This document shows, piece after piece, positions 35,551 through 47,695 of a stretch of 64,000 nucleotides of DNA; position 1 is the stretch's first letter; each line of letters starts with the position of its first letter. A program made the translations under genes and the position numbers. The notes beneath the pieces are model-generated. The model did not search any database and was not told where the DNA came from. It was given only the letters and a program-made list of their open reading frames with translations. This DNA is from Sequoia sempervirens (lineage: Eukaryota; Streptophyta; Pinopsida; Cupressales; Cupressaceae), in NCBI GenBank assembly GCA_007258455.2, contig VDFB02321273.1:124001-188000 (forward strand), given 5' to 3'.

Positions 35551-35639
35551 TAAATGGAGGCTGAGAATTTTTATGATCAAATGGTAGGTCAAATTTTCAT
35601 TGTAACTTTTTAGGATAAGTGGGATTAAGGGTGTCATTA

Positions 35640-35960
35640 ATTAAATTAGTCACACTTACATATGAGCAAGGGATTAACTTAATTTATTTTAACTAACTAA
35701 TTAGATTTGAGGTAGAAAATAAGATTATAAGGTTGAATTTAATTAAAGGTGAACACCAGGATAAAGAATAAGTTAATTACATAAATGATTTATTTAATTA
35801 ATATTTGTGATAGGATAAAGTTTGGCATGGTTAGGTGTGGATAACTTTACGTGTCTACATTTTTTCCCTCTTTAATATGGTGTCATGACTAAGAGAAGTG
35901 GTGTCACTTCAAATAAAAATAAAATATAGTGGAATTAAATTAGTGGCATGATGCCCCAAT
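35640..35960 (+). repeat. LTR 3' end and adjoining primer-site region of the repeated family, copy 2
   Basis: TTATTTAATTAAT motifs (35790-35806) are followed by GGTTAGGTGTGG and the end CGTGTCTACA (about 35857-35866). Next comes TTTTTTCCCTCTTTAATATGG, then TGTCATGACTAAGAGAAG. The minus strand around 60340-60400 carries the same downstream block, and 18.75 kb the same end. TGGTGTCATGAC, about 18 bases after the LTR end, may be the primer binding site, although it matches no standard tRNA primer that I can name. A GGCATGATGCCCCAA block (about 35945-35960) is also shared with the minus strand near 60300. Confidence 0.5.
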
Positions 35961-36180
35961 CATTGGAAGGGAGGGAGTGATGATGATGAGTGAGGTTATC
36001 ATGCCCCCTCAAAAGGACATAAGAGTTTGAAGAACACAAGTGTAGTCTTAAAATGGATAGGAGGATTAGAGGATAGAATATAGAATGAGATGCAAGGCTA
36101 GAAAAGATGGTTGGATTAGGATGAGAATGAGGGAGGAATGGGAAGATGGAGTAGTATAGTCATGTTGTATTGGCGAGAGA

Positions 36181-36617
36181 TGTTAGAAATCTGAAATAGA
36201 TTGAATAACCCAAGGAACTTTTCAAGAGAAAATCAAAGTTACATAAACTGGAAAAACACAAATGATGCAAATTGAAACTCTGAGAGATTGTGCAATGTCA
36301 AGATGACAGAATTGTATTAAGAGCTTCCAAGATGAATTTATGCAAATACAAGCTATGTATTGAGTTTATATAGAACTAAGGAAAAGATGGAGGTGGCAAA
36401 TCCAACCAATAGGAATCAACCACAAAAAGTGGAGGATGTCACCAAAAGTGGAAAGTGTTCCACCCTTTAAGGAAGGGGACACCACATCACTTATCTCCTA
36501 GTTAATAAATATAAACTCACTTTATTATCCTAAGGAAATCTTAATAAAAGTGTAGGAAAAACCTACAACTAAGGGAAAATAAATATCCCATTAGGAAAAT
36601 AAAAACCTACACTAACA
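36181..36617 (-). repeat. 3' LTR of the minus-strand Ty1/copia element (437 bp)
   Basis: On the minus strand the purine tract TAAGGGGGT (36618-36626) is followed by an LTR that begins TGTTAGTGTAGG and ends TTCTAACA at 36181. The ends form the TGTTAG/CTAACA inverted repeat typical of LTRs. A TATATAA box lies near 36366-36374 and would be the promoter. The matching 5' LTR was not found; the element is cut off near 40250. Confidence 0.8.
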
Positions 36618-36833
36618 ACCCCCTTAAGCATAGCTTAGGAGGATGTAAAAGATGATGAGTCCTGGCAACTGAGGCCATATTAGGTACTCATATACATATC
36701 AAATTCCCACCAAAGAAGAAGAATTCCCCCCACAAATAGAAAGAGAACACCCCCATAATAGAGAATATGAGAATGACTAAGTAGTCCCTCCTAAAGAGGA
36801 CACCGACTACACCCCAAGCAAAGCTCACAAAGC

Positions 36834-39800
36834 TCACAAATGAAGGAAATTTCTCTTAGTGAAGGGTTTGGTGAAGATTTCTAAAGTCTTATATAATGTC
36901 GAACAGTACTTTAGATCAATGAAATTTGAATGAATCAAATCCCAAATGTAGTGCATGTGGATCTCAATGTGCTTGGTCCATTGATGATAGACCAGATTGT
37001 GAGAGATCTGAATCACACTCTGGTTGTCACAATAGATGATTTTGGGCTTCTAGAAGGGAATTCCAAACTCAGTGAGAATGTTCCAAATCCAAATGACCTT
37101 GGTAGTACCATTAACCACTCTGCAATACTTAGCCTCTATAGATGAGAGAGTAATAGCATACTACTTCTTGCTCGACCAAAAAACTAGACTAGAACTAAGG
37201 GAGAAGAAATACCCAAAAGTAGACTTGTGATCCTGAGAATTGTCCACCCAATCTGAATTTTTGTCCTACCAAGTCAAAATATGTGCCTGGTGCATAGTGA
37301 ATCCCATAATTGTGAGTACGCTTGATGTAGCCAAGAATCCACTTAGTTGCTTTCTAGTACATCTCATGTGGCTCTTGCATGAATTGAGAGACCATGCCTA
37401 CTACATATGAAATGTTGGGCCTCATATAAGTTAGATAGATGAGAATACCAACAATTTTTTGATACAAAGTGCCATCAACTAAGGGTGAAGAACACTTAGC
37501 CTCAAGTTTGACCCTTGACAAGAATGGAATTGGAGTAGGCTTACAATCATCCATGTGAAACCTCTGGAGCATATCAAGTGCATACTTAGATTTTGGAAGA
37601 GTGATGCTTGATAAATACTGAGTGATATTAATCCCCAAAAAGTAGTGCATTTAGCCCAAGTCTGACATTAAAAACTGATCATGAAGTGTGGTTTTCACTA
37701 CTCGAATGGTGGATGAGTGACTTCCTCTGATCAACAAGTCATCAACGTAGAGAAAAAGGAAGGTGTGAGTATCATCCTACTACAATATGTAGACATTAGG
37801 ATCATAATGGAATTGAGTGAATCCCACTTTTAGAAGGAATGAGTCCATCTTGGTGTACCAAGATTGAGGGGCATTTTTGAGGCCATAGAGAGACTTCTGA
37901 AGACAACACACAAGTGAAGGATCTTAAATGAACCCATGTGGATGCTCCATGTATATCTACTCCTAAAGATCACCTTGAAGAAAAGCACTCTTCACATCCA
38001 TCTGATGAAAATCACATCTATGTGTTGCAATGATAGCAAGGACAAGTAAGATGGAATTCATTTTGACAATTGGTGCAAAAGTCTTAGAGCAGTCAAACCA
38101 TGGAACTTGGGAGAATCCTATGGAAACTGAGTGAGCCTTATGCTTGTCAACCAACCCATATGCTACAATTTTTTTTGATTGACCCACTTGCATCAAACAA
38201 GTTTCCTTCCCTTAGGAAGTGGGACTAGATACCAAGTGTGGTTCCTCTCCTAGGAATTGAACTCTTCTTGCATCACTACATCCCACTCGGGGACACTAGA
38301 AGCTTCCTAAAAATACTGTGGATCAAAAGTTGTGGAAAGGAAGAGATGTGGAGCCTCCTATAATTATGATCATGTTCTCTTGTGATCTAAAGGATCCCCT
38401 GCCCAATCCCTAATGGCTGCAATGTCTATTGATCCCAAAGAGGTCCTATAGCTGGAGGAGGAGAATCAGGAGGAGAATCATCATCCTCTAAAGATGAACT
38501 ATGTGCATCCTCATGATCATTATCATCATCTGAAGTGGAGAAAGAAAAATCCTCATCAATATCCAAAGGATTACAATCCTTTAAAGAAATTCCATCATGA
38601 TGCAAGGACTCCAGTTTGATGGTGGCGAGAGAAGTGTCAAGAGAAGAACTGGAAGGAATCTCCTCAAAATGAACACTCCTTTAAATGAAAAACTCATGTG
38701 TGGTAGGATGAAGAAGCCTATATCCTTTGACATCATCTAGGTAACCAACAAATATGCAAGGCTTTCTCTATGGATCCATAGCCTCATTTTTCTCTGCTAG
38801 AATGTGGGCCCATGCACTAGAGCCAAATATTCAAAGTGTTTAACTAGAAGTTTTCAACCGGTCCAAGCTTGAAAAGGAGTTACCTCCACATCTTTGTGAG
38901 GAATGTGATTCTAGATATAACACATACAATTAATGGCTTCTACCCAAAAAGGTGGTGCCAAAGACTTGGAGTGATCATACAATTAGCAATCTCTTTCAAG
39001 GATTGATTCTTTCATTCTACAAATCCATTCTATTGAGGATTTTAGGGAACTATGTGCTTCAAATCAATGCCCTTTGAAGCACAATATTGCACAAACCTAT
39101 GTTTGACATATTCCCCCCATTATCTATACATAGAGGTTTGATGGATTTCCCAGTTTCTTTCTCTACAAAATCCTTAAACTCAAAAAATGAATCAAAGACT
39201 TCATACTTCTATTTAAGAAAGTACACAAAGGTGTGCCTAGAAAATTCATCAATAAATTTTAAAACATATTGAGCTCTACTGAAAGATGGTTGTGGAAATG
39301 GCCCTGCCAAATCACTATGTACCACCTCCAAAATATGTGAGGCTCTCCAAGCTTTTCCTTTGTCAAAATTCTCTTTAGATGCTTGACAAGAACGTATCCT
39401 TGACAAACTTCATCAAAAAAGTAAAATATAGGCAATCGTATAACCATGTCTTGTTGGTCGAGCTGCTACAAATAGTGGTAGTTCAAGTGGTCAAACTGTT
39501 GATGCCACAAATTACTCACATCATTTGAATGAGTGATTAGAATAGTTTAAGGTGTATCGGGAATAAAGTGAGAGAACAAATAAATTCAAGATTGATGATC
39601 TTCTCTCCCAACTGCAATTGTAGAATCATTGTGCAACTCGTGAATCACCACCGAATTAGGAGTAAAGTTGACTCACTTGCTTGTACCTGTGTGAGTGATT
39701 TGATAGACCAATAGTTTGATAATGATGGCACACAATGAACATCTTTAAATGTGTCATTCCCCATATCAAAAGATCCTCTCCCACACACCTCAACTAGAGT

Positions 39801-40250
39801 GTTGTCACCCATTAAAATGGAAGGCATAATACATGGATCTAAAGATTCAAGTTCATCTTTAATTGAAGCCATGTGGTGCAAGGCACCTGAATAAAGAACC
39901 CATGTGGATGGTGGAGAAGCAATTACTACAAGGGCCTTGCCCTTTCCTTTCCCCTTGCTATTGTCTTTGGCCTTGTGAGACCCCACATCTGAACTTTGTT
40001 TAATGGAATCATGAACATTGAGATTATTCTTTTCAAGAATGTGTGTGAAGTGATCAACTTATTTCTTTAAATGAGTGTGCTCATTATGACCAAGATTCTT
40101 ACAATATGCACATTTTACCTTCTCTTTCTTAGTCTTGTCACCTTTTGAAGATGAGGTCCCATTAGCTATTTTTAGAGTAGTTGATTTATGATTTTTCTTC
40201 TCTTTTCTATTCTTTTGTTTCTTATCCTTATTACTACTTTGTCCTCATAG
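36834..40250 (-). pseudogene. Ty1/copia gag-pol polyprotein, degraded and 5'-truncated
   Basis: Domains in order on the minus strand: gag zinc knuckle CAYCKNLGHNEHTHLKK (about 40090-40130; the last Cys of CCHC is His); protease near 39900, where the usual WxLDSGAxHHM reads VLYSGALHHMA, so the catalytic Asp is Tyr; integrase (HILEVVHSDLAGPF and YVLKFIDEFSRHTFVYFLK, 39209-39340); reverse transcriptase (TFAPIVKMNSILLVLAI and FHQMDVKSAFLQGDL, 37963-38110; catalytic YVDD at 37738-37749); then HYFLGINI to SQFMQEPHEMY (37354-37650); and the RNase H tail ending IFTKPFTKRNF near 36850. Numerous stops and frameshifts are present. The gag homology ends abruptly at about 40250 against a tandem repeat, so most of gag and the 5' LTR are missing. 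Confidence 0.9.
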
Positions 40251-40530
40251 GGTAATTTCCTTAACCACAGATTACTCTAAGTTGATGACATAATAAACTA
40301 TTAAATAGGGTAATTTCCTTAACCATGGATTACCCTAACCCTAGGAATATCCAAGTCCATAACAAACTGATTATCTAGGTTACACCCTTTCCCATGGATT
40401 CCTCTAACCCCAAGTATAACCATACTAATCATACATGCACACATACTAGTGTCTATCTAGGTTACTCCCTTTCCCATGGATACCTCTAACCCTAGGAATA
40501 ACCTAATTAACCACCCTGGGTAATCATAAT
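40244..40530 (+). repeat. Four degenerate tandem units of roughly 60-85 bp
   Basis: Units start near 40247, 40307, 40376 and 40458. Each contains TAGGKTA, then CCTTWMCCAYGGATT or CCCTTTCCCATGGAT, then CTCTAACCC and AGGAATAACC. The array abuts the point where the copia gag homology stops. No coding sense. Confidence 0.65.
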
Positions 40531-40596
40531 GCCATAACATTAATTGACTCGATTTCAAAAAGTATGATCACAATATTAAGTGCCTTCCTTCTAGAA

Positions 40597-40735
40597 GTAT
40601 AATCTTGTCAATAAAATACCTCATTCAAAAGTATAATCTCATCAATAAATAACTCCATTCAAGAGTAAAATCTCATCAAAAAATGACTCCAATCAAGAGT
40701 ATAATCTCATCAATAAATGACTCAATCAAAGATAT
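40597..40735 (+). repeat. Four tandem 34-bp units
   Basis: AGTATAATCTCATCAATAAA with ACTCCATTCA and close variants recur at about 40597, 40630, 40664 and 40698. The spacing is very regular (33-34 bp), and units two to four are highly similar. Confidence 0.75.
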
Positions 40736-40933
40736 AATAAACAAACAAATGATCAATCAGATCATATAGGTTAATCCCAACCTATTTTCTTCATTAGTAA
40801 TCTAGTAAACAACCCAGCCAAATAGGTTATTCCAAACCTAGGGTTTTCAATCAAAAAGTGATGTAATGATCAAATGATCATAAAAAAATCATAAAAACTC
40901 TCTTTCAACATACCTCCAGTATTCATATGTTCA

Positions 40934-41138
40934 TTGGGGTGGGGGGCCTAGCTCGATTGGCTAAAGAATCCTATTGCAGGAAAGAGGTCATGAGGTCTAG
41001 TATCCCCCCAAACTCGTGGTACCGTAGGGCGTGTCATGTCAGAACCATCGGTCACGTGAAATTTTTTTAGCAAGCGCATTGTAGTTTATAGGGGGCAGAT
41101 ACCCTACTAATTCCTGCAATCTAGAAAAAAATAAGTAA
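40934..41138 (+). mobile_element. tRNA-derived SINE, 205 bp, plus strand
   Basis: The body starts TTGGGGTGGGGGGCC. The A box is at 40949-40964 (TAGCTCGATTGGCTAA) and the weaker B box at 40993-41006 (AGGTCTAGTATCCC). It ends in an A-rich tail (CTAGAAAAAAATAAG). A perfect 11-bp target duplication TCATATGTTCA flanks it at 40923-40933 and 41139-41149. It differs from the SINE at 22.7 kb in length and body, so two families are represented. Confidence 0.85.
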
Positions 41139-41149
41139 TCATATGTTCA

Positions 41150-43943
41150 CTACATTTGTATATAAACCAAAGGACATTAGCCTAAGAGGATTTCGTGCTT
41201 CTGCACCTACAAGTCCTCTTCTCTACATGGCTTTAGGTTGTTGAAATGTGAGTCCTCTTCTAGAATTCCATAAATAGGAATAGACTCCTAATCAGGTACA
41301 TGATTATAGCATAATCACAAAATACATTTCTTAACCCTATTATTGAATATTGATATATCAATTAATTATACTCCCTATCCCTAGGGAAAAGACTATCTTC
41401 CTACAGTCTACTTCAAGGAGATATGAGTAAACAATCAAGTGTAAGCTTTCAACATGGTTTGCATGATAACACAACCTATCAATCATGACTATCATGCCAT
41501 CATTATCGTTGCATTACTAACCTTTTTATCCACAAAGGTTTACATAGCTTTATAAGCTACCAAAACAAGATAGCATTATATTCCATATTTCACTTTTCAC
41601 ACAACATCCTCATAGTCTTAACGAACTAAGTATAGTTCTAGTAGCATTAAAGCCACACATACTTTAACATAGTATAAATACATTCCCAAATAAGAGGGTT
41701 TCACTAATTTGAGACTCAATCAAGAATCGCACAAGAGTATTCCATACTATGAAATAACAAGCATATCGTGCTTTCAAAGATTATTCCATAACTAGGATAT
41801 AATTGAGTTCATAATTTAACAAGCATATCATGCATTCTAAAAAGCAATATTTTCCAAACAAGGGCATTTACAATCAAATAACCTTTCAAACATAGATAAT
41901 GGAGTAATAGAAATCAACATGCCTTGATAATAAGGTCCAACTTGATAATATTGCTTTCCAACCTTAGCCTTCACAACTACGAACACTATTCCTTCTACAT
42001 TCAACTAAACTCCAATTCTAGCCTCCTCTCAAGAATTCTCAACAAACTTAACTCACAAACAATTCTCTCTCTTTCACTAAAACTCTCTCAATAATGCTTG
42101 CACAAAAATTACAATAGAATAACAATTGAGAAATGAAAATGAGAAGTGTAACCAAATGACAGAGAGAGCACCTCTATATATACTAAAATTTGAGCTTCCA
42201 AAGGCTACAAACAAGCTAGCAATTTTACCACCTTCCTACTCACATACAACGACTCAGTTGATAAAACTCTTAATTGCAACACATGACACTCCTTACATTT
42301 CCAATGGTTGAGTCAACCTCATGTTGGTGACAACAAGCATTATTTTATCGGGTCAAGCACGACAATGCAATGCTACAAGTTTCCTATAAGGTTTGTAAGT
42401 CGACTACCTTCTTCTACTTCTCCTAACATTACATTGACTGATTTTTACATTTATCATAATGTTGTGCTTGTACATGGTGCAGGTTTGGACTTCTTTTTGC
42501 TTCCACATTCTACATATTTGGGACCACATTTTCACCTTTTAGTTCCCTATGTTATAGCACAACCAAATACTATTTCAATATGGTTAATTATGCTTATATT
42601 GACTCCCTTTAGTGTTGCATAACACTTGCTACCTTTTGCCAACCTTTGGCCATTAGAATCGGCCCTCTTAGTGGACTTACTAAGCATGGTTCATAATGCC
42701 ATTTCTTACACATTCTAAAAGGAGTCTAAGTCTAAGTCAAACACTGCCATATTTGCATTTAATATACTTTGGTAAATGCCTCCCACGCAACCTTTAGAGA
42801 AGTTATTAACTAAGTATTTTACCCCCCCTTGCGTGGCTATTGATGCCATTCAATATGGTTACTATAGCTTATTGATTATAATATTTTTATATATCAATCT
42901 TATACATATTCCTATATATAACATTATATATATTTAATATATATATATGTTATAATGTCCAATCATTATAATAAATATATACATATATATTAACACATAT
43001 ATGTATATTAAAGTCTTTAATTGCTATTCACAAATATTATCAACTATATATATAAATATGTATACATACACATATATTATATTATACATGTGTGTAAGTA
43101 TACTTTGTACGTATATACATATATATCATATTTTAGTGTCTCTTAATAAACATACATACATACATACATATTCATCGATATGCATATACTTAAAATATAG
43201 ATATATAGATATTCATATGTCCAACTGACTTCATGTGTATGTGAGGTATCTGTGTATGAATATATGTAAGTATTTCTACCTACGTATATGCACACACACA
43301 TACGCTACTATGCATGGGTTATCATATATATATAAACATATACACGTGTACATTAAATATATTCACATATCGATTAATATATAAATATAATGACACAAAG
43401 AACATATACCTTATATAGAGATTCAATCACATAATTCAATCCAAAGAAACAACCATAGTAATCAAAGATGACTACCCAGTTATTCCAATAAGCCAAGACT
43501 ATTACCAAGGGTTTACTTACCAAATCCAAACTGACTCGACTCAACTTGACCAATACTAGGTTGTGAGTGTGTGTGTGCTCAATTAGGTTTATTAGGGTTA
43601 CCAGAACAAGTTCTTCTCCTAAGTGATGCTCCCCCTCTCGTACCTAAGGGCTCGACTCCTTCCTGCATCCAACTTAGTACATTACAACAATAGTTACTTG
43701 TTCACATGGAATTCATTTGCATCAGAAATCATTTGCATCATCAAAGCATTAAAGTATTCATATTGCAATACATATTCATACATCACATTTTCATCAATAT
43801 AAAACATAATCATACCTTCAAAAATAATAATATTTTAATGCATATTTACATATTTCATTCCCCTATTAAACATATTAAGGTCATAATTTAAATTTATCAT
43901 CATTTTCACTCATGAAGGTAAAAGTAACTTGGTAACTAAGGGA
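41150..43943 (-). repeat. Candidate long LTR on the minus strand, with TATA box
   Basis: Read on the minus strand, TGTTACACCCCATCCCTTAG begins at 43943, a common style of Ty3-type LTR start. A TATATATAGAGGTGCTCTC promoter-like block lies at about 42164-42182, followed by a low-complexity GA-rich leader. The LTR end and primer site were not found, so this is a guess from composition and order. The 42880-43400 part is full of AT and TATATACA microsatellites. The small ORFs here are chance frames. Confidence 0.3.
42890..43400 (+). repeat. AT/ACAT-rich microsatellite tract
   Basis: Runs of TA, TATG, TACA (CATACATACATACATACATA near 43150) and TGTATG dominate about 500 bases. The ORF at 43001-43228 is a Tyr/Ile/Thr translation of this tract and is not a gene. 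Confidence 0.8.
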
Positions 43944-44369
43944 TGGGGTGTAACATCCATACACATTAAAATGAACAATTTCTTTAATGCATAGTGTAGG
44001 AGTAGGAAGTGGATTTGTATGCACTACATGGTTCAAAATTTTAACCAAGAAACATCTCTAACAAGCCTTGAATGATTTCAACTTAAAAGAAGCATCTATT
44101 GTTTTCCCACATCTTGCAATATTACATTGATATATTCATCATTTTAGTAGACCTATTATATGTGCAATAGGCTAGTCCTTGGTCTAGTAATAACTTTTTG
44201 GACTAGACATACATCAAATACTATTGTAGTTGTATCAATTTGTATATCTTTACTTCTAATTAAATCTTATTAATGATTACCTATAAGAACACCCTCTTAG
44301 ATTTATCTGAGCCCATAGTGAAGGAGATATTATCTAATATCAATAATTGGTCTATCATTTCTCACATTT

Positions 44370-44745
44370 TTTAGATGAGTTGGTGTATACACATTCAATA
44401 ATACCATATCCTTGGCCTTGAAGTGGATTGATCCCTCTAGAAATGTGAGTAGTGATTTTGGGACCCAATAGAATGACATCATCATCAAGGATATAATATG
44501 TTGCTACTAATGAAGTAAAAATTCAACTCATATTTTGAGAACCTTGGTAATCTTGTGAAGATTATTAGTCAATTTATGATGATCAAAATAAATCTTTTGT
44601 TAGTGTATAATTGGCCTATCACCACTCAATATTTGTTGATGAGCTAGTCTATCCACCTTCAAGAACCACATATCCCTAGCCTTGAAGTGGATCGATCCCT
44701 CTAAAAATATGAGCAATAATTTAAAGACCCAAAAAAATGTATATA
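44370..44745 (+). repeat. Tandem duplication, period about 263 bp
   Basis: CCTTGGCCTTGAAGTGGATT with GATCCCTCTAGAAATGTGAG near 44411 recurs as CCCTAGCCTTGAAGTGGATC with GATCCCTCTAAAAATATGAG near 44674, preceded in both by a GATGAGYTRGTSTATMCAC block. No coding motif. Confidence 0.65.
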
Positions 44746-46220
44746 ATATAAATAAATAAAATAAAGGCACTTAGCTTTCTATTTGATGTCAATCTTGTTA
44801 TGTGCAATATTATGAAATAATTTTTTAATATGTCAAAAATAGGGATTTATTAGTCCAATATTTTAGGATAAAAAATTTATTATTTACTGCCCAAGTTCAC
44901 TTTGATGATTATGGAAATAAATTTTATAACTATATATTTGAACCTAGTTTGTGGATGTGACTCTCATTGATTTGGATGCCTATAATTTATTTACCTCAAT
45001 GTTTGCAACTTTCCTTTGAAGGGGGTAGTATGGATAAACATTGTCTAGTTGTTTTCTAAGATAGGATTGTTCTCATTTAGTCAAACCCTTATTATCTATT
45101 CAAAGGTGTTAAGAAAGGTGTCTCAACCTTGCATCCTAATATTAAGAACAAAAAAATTAACTTTTGGACAATAAAACACAAAATACAATGTTCAGGGCTC
45201 TAGATGTAAACGTTAGTCCTAAATATATATCAAAACAAGCCTTATTCAAGGAAAGTGGATTAAGACAACATGGATCTATTCAATATATTAAACCAAACCT
45301 CAATTGACTTCTCAGATCAAAAGTTATGGCCTTTAAAAGTTAACCCTCCCATATCAAAAATCATGAGCATCTATGAAACATAAGAGAGTTATAAGAGCCT
45401 GGATTTACACTTATTGACCAGCTTGTGTGCCATGTTATGACACATCACAAGGTATATTTGAATGGAGATAATGGAGCTAAAATGGAGCATCTAAGTTGAT
45501 GATTAGATTATGACAAGCTTATGAAAAATGTAAGTAATATGTTACTTTTAGCTTGTAGACTTTTCTAGGGATATGCATTATAATTTGACTAAGAATTTAG
45601 GTACCACATATTGGATGATTTTAGCTTATGGTTTCCTAATTACCATTTTATGGTTTTAAGTATTGATTCTCCTATTTATTGGATGCTTGAGATGGAGGTT
45701 TCATAATGAGTTTTGTAGGTATTATTATGTTGCCAAAATTGCTCCAAATATCTTATTGGTGATACTCTTGTAAAGGTGTAAACTCTAAAGTGTATTGTAA
45801 TTATTTTGTAATGAATAACTGTTGAGTTACTTTGGAGTGATTTTTTCCTCTTGAAAGGGTTTTTCACAAATAAATTCCTATATGTTATATTATATTTTGT
45901 GTATTTCCTTTTAACCATACGATTGATTTAATTTTTGCACATGCCTCCTCTCGTAGATTGGAGTAGAAAGTGTATTCAACACCTTTGGTTCCTTTCAAAA
46001 TGGTATACAACAATTATTGAAGATAACAAACAATCATGTACTTTTCCTAACTATGTGTAACTATTAATGTGATGGTGACAATGTGCTCCTATGTGATGCA
46101 ATGTGTAACAAAGCTCTTGTGTTAGGTCCTCAATGTGGTTAATTATCATAATGAATTAAATCATGCCCTTAAATATAACACCTTAATGTACAAGTTAACA
46201 AATTTTATACTCAAATCAAC
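44746..46220 (+). repeat. Old dispersed repeat, copy 2 (interrupted by an LTR-like insertion)
   Basis: 44750-45106 and 46000-46220 match 22195-22655 and 22937-23050 in order. This copy has no SINE at the matching place near 46130 and so gives its empty site. Between the two halves lies the insertion at 45107-45981. Confidence 0.6.
45107..45981 (+). mobile_element. Solo-LTR-like insertion of about 875 bp (Ty1/copia style)
   Basis: It starts TGTTAAGAAAGGTGTCTC and ends GTATTCAACA, so it has TG...CA termini. The start resembles the copia LTR start at 16126. Near 45830-45890 it has TTTTTTCCTCTTGAAAGGGT with TTTTCACAAATAAA, a block of the kind seen at the end of transcription in plant copia LTRs. 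The alignment to the empty paralog at 22.56 kb shows that the inserted material runs from about 45105 to 45998, with TTCAAA on both sides (45099-45104 and 45994-45999). That leaves some bases outside the TG...CA unit unexplained. Confidence 0.5.
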
Positions 46221-47400
46221 TCATAATAGCTAATTAGGAGTATGAAAGAATTAACATTGAAATTTGAATTTAAAACTTTAGTAGTCATTTTTAACACTCA
46301 TAGAATAGGCTGAAATTAATTTTACTTCTATAAATTTAATCTAAAATAATAAATATATAAATTAAAAGTGAAAATCAATAAATGTATAAAAATAAAAATT
46401 AAATTATTTACTATTTTTATACTAAAGCATACAGCTTATTAGATTGAGCGATGTAACTACAATGACAACAAAGGGTGGAATATAATGATGTGAGTGTGTT
46501 AACAACCAACTTGGTTATCTTATTCAATAATCTATCTAAATTATGCCAAGAGATATCTTTGTGGAGCATATTGATTGTTGGGAGTATGTATATTTTAATA
46601 TGTAATATTATTTTATGTATGCATAAGTGTTTGTATTTTATTATTTAAATTATTTAATTTCAAGTTGAAATAGTGAAATTTATATAAAATTTAATTTATG
46701 TCATTTTTTTTTGTATGAAATGAAAAATGAAATAATTTTATTTGCAATAAGCATAAAATTTATTATAATTCTTTATATAATGATTTACTTCAATTTATAA
46801 GAATTGGATATATATCTAAATATATTGAGAAATTAATAAATTAACTTTTATTGAATGGAAAGAAATAATGAAATGGAAGTAGAAATTGAGTTTTTAGCCT
46901 ATCATTTAAGTCCATAAAGTTTTTTGATATGTCTATAATTGTAGGGAAATATGTTGAATTATATAATTGGTTCAACATATAATTGAGTTTGATTCATATT
47001 GTTAAATTGAATTGTAACTTGAGCAGTAATTCTCAAGATTTTTTTATGTTTCTTAGTTTCACTTTTGATTTGTAAAAACTATGAAATTATCCCTTCAGAT
47101 TAGTGAAGTAATATTTATGATATTACTCATCATTATTTTCTCATATGTATAACAAACATTTTCTTTATGATAGTGGTTGTTTCCAGGTCCCACAAATGAG
47201 TTTACCTCTTTCTTATTTTCAACATTTTCCTTGCTTTGCTTTTTACCTTATGCATGTCCTAACTTGACTTGAATGCTTGCTTTGTGATGACATGGTGTTA
47301 GACTAGTGTAACAAATTTTGGTCACTACTATCTCCCCTTTTTTCTGGAATTGTGATCAAAAGGATATTCAAAGTGTTTATGTTCCATTGTTGACTTAGGA
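46221..47400. other. AT-rich, no recognisable gene
   Basis: Nothing recognisable: long A/T runs, no ORF above chance and no paired repeats seen. Confidence 0.4.
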
Positions 47401-47695
47401 TTTCGTAGCAGTACTGCCATTCTCGTAAACATAATTCTCAGAATGAGGATTATTGATGGAACAAGAACCAATTGAAGCATCATTCACAAATTTGTACCCC
47501 TCCCTATGGCAGTGGCTCCATCTTTTCAAAGTTCATAATCTTGTCAAATGTTTTTTGGACACTGCTAGACACCACCATGACCAGAGTATCTCTTTCAAAT
47601 ATTTGATCCTTGCACTCAACATACAATGTTGATGACCTCATTGTGTTCATTGAGAAAAATGTCATTGTAATGGTAGGCCTCTGGGCGTAAAAAAT
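47395..47695 (-). pseudogene. Exon-like ORF of unknown family, minus strand
   Basis: On the minus strand an AT-rich stretch ends in TTTTTTACGCCCAG, a good splice acceptor, after which RPTITMTFFSMNTMRSSTLY, VECKDQIFERDTLVMVVSSS and VQKTFDKIMNFEKMEPLP follow. After one stop (at 47504) and a shift of frame, readable sequence continues (EGYKFVNDASIGSCS, then YENGSTATKS) to about 47400. Base composition is richer in G+C than the surroundings. The protein does not look like any transposon domain I know. It could be the last exon of a gene fragment, or part of a decayed cellular gene. No function is proposed. Confidence 0.4.

Noticed and set aside
43001..43228. 75-residue Tyr/Ile-rich ORF
   Set aside because: It is a translation of the TATACA/TACATA microsatellite tract.
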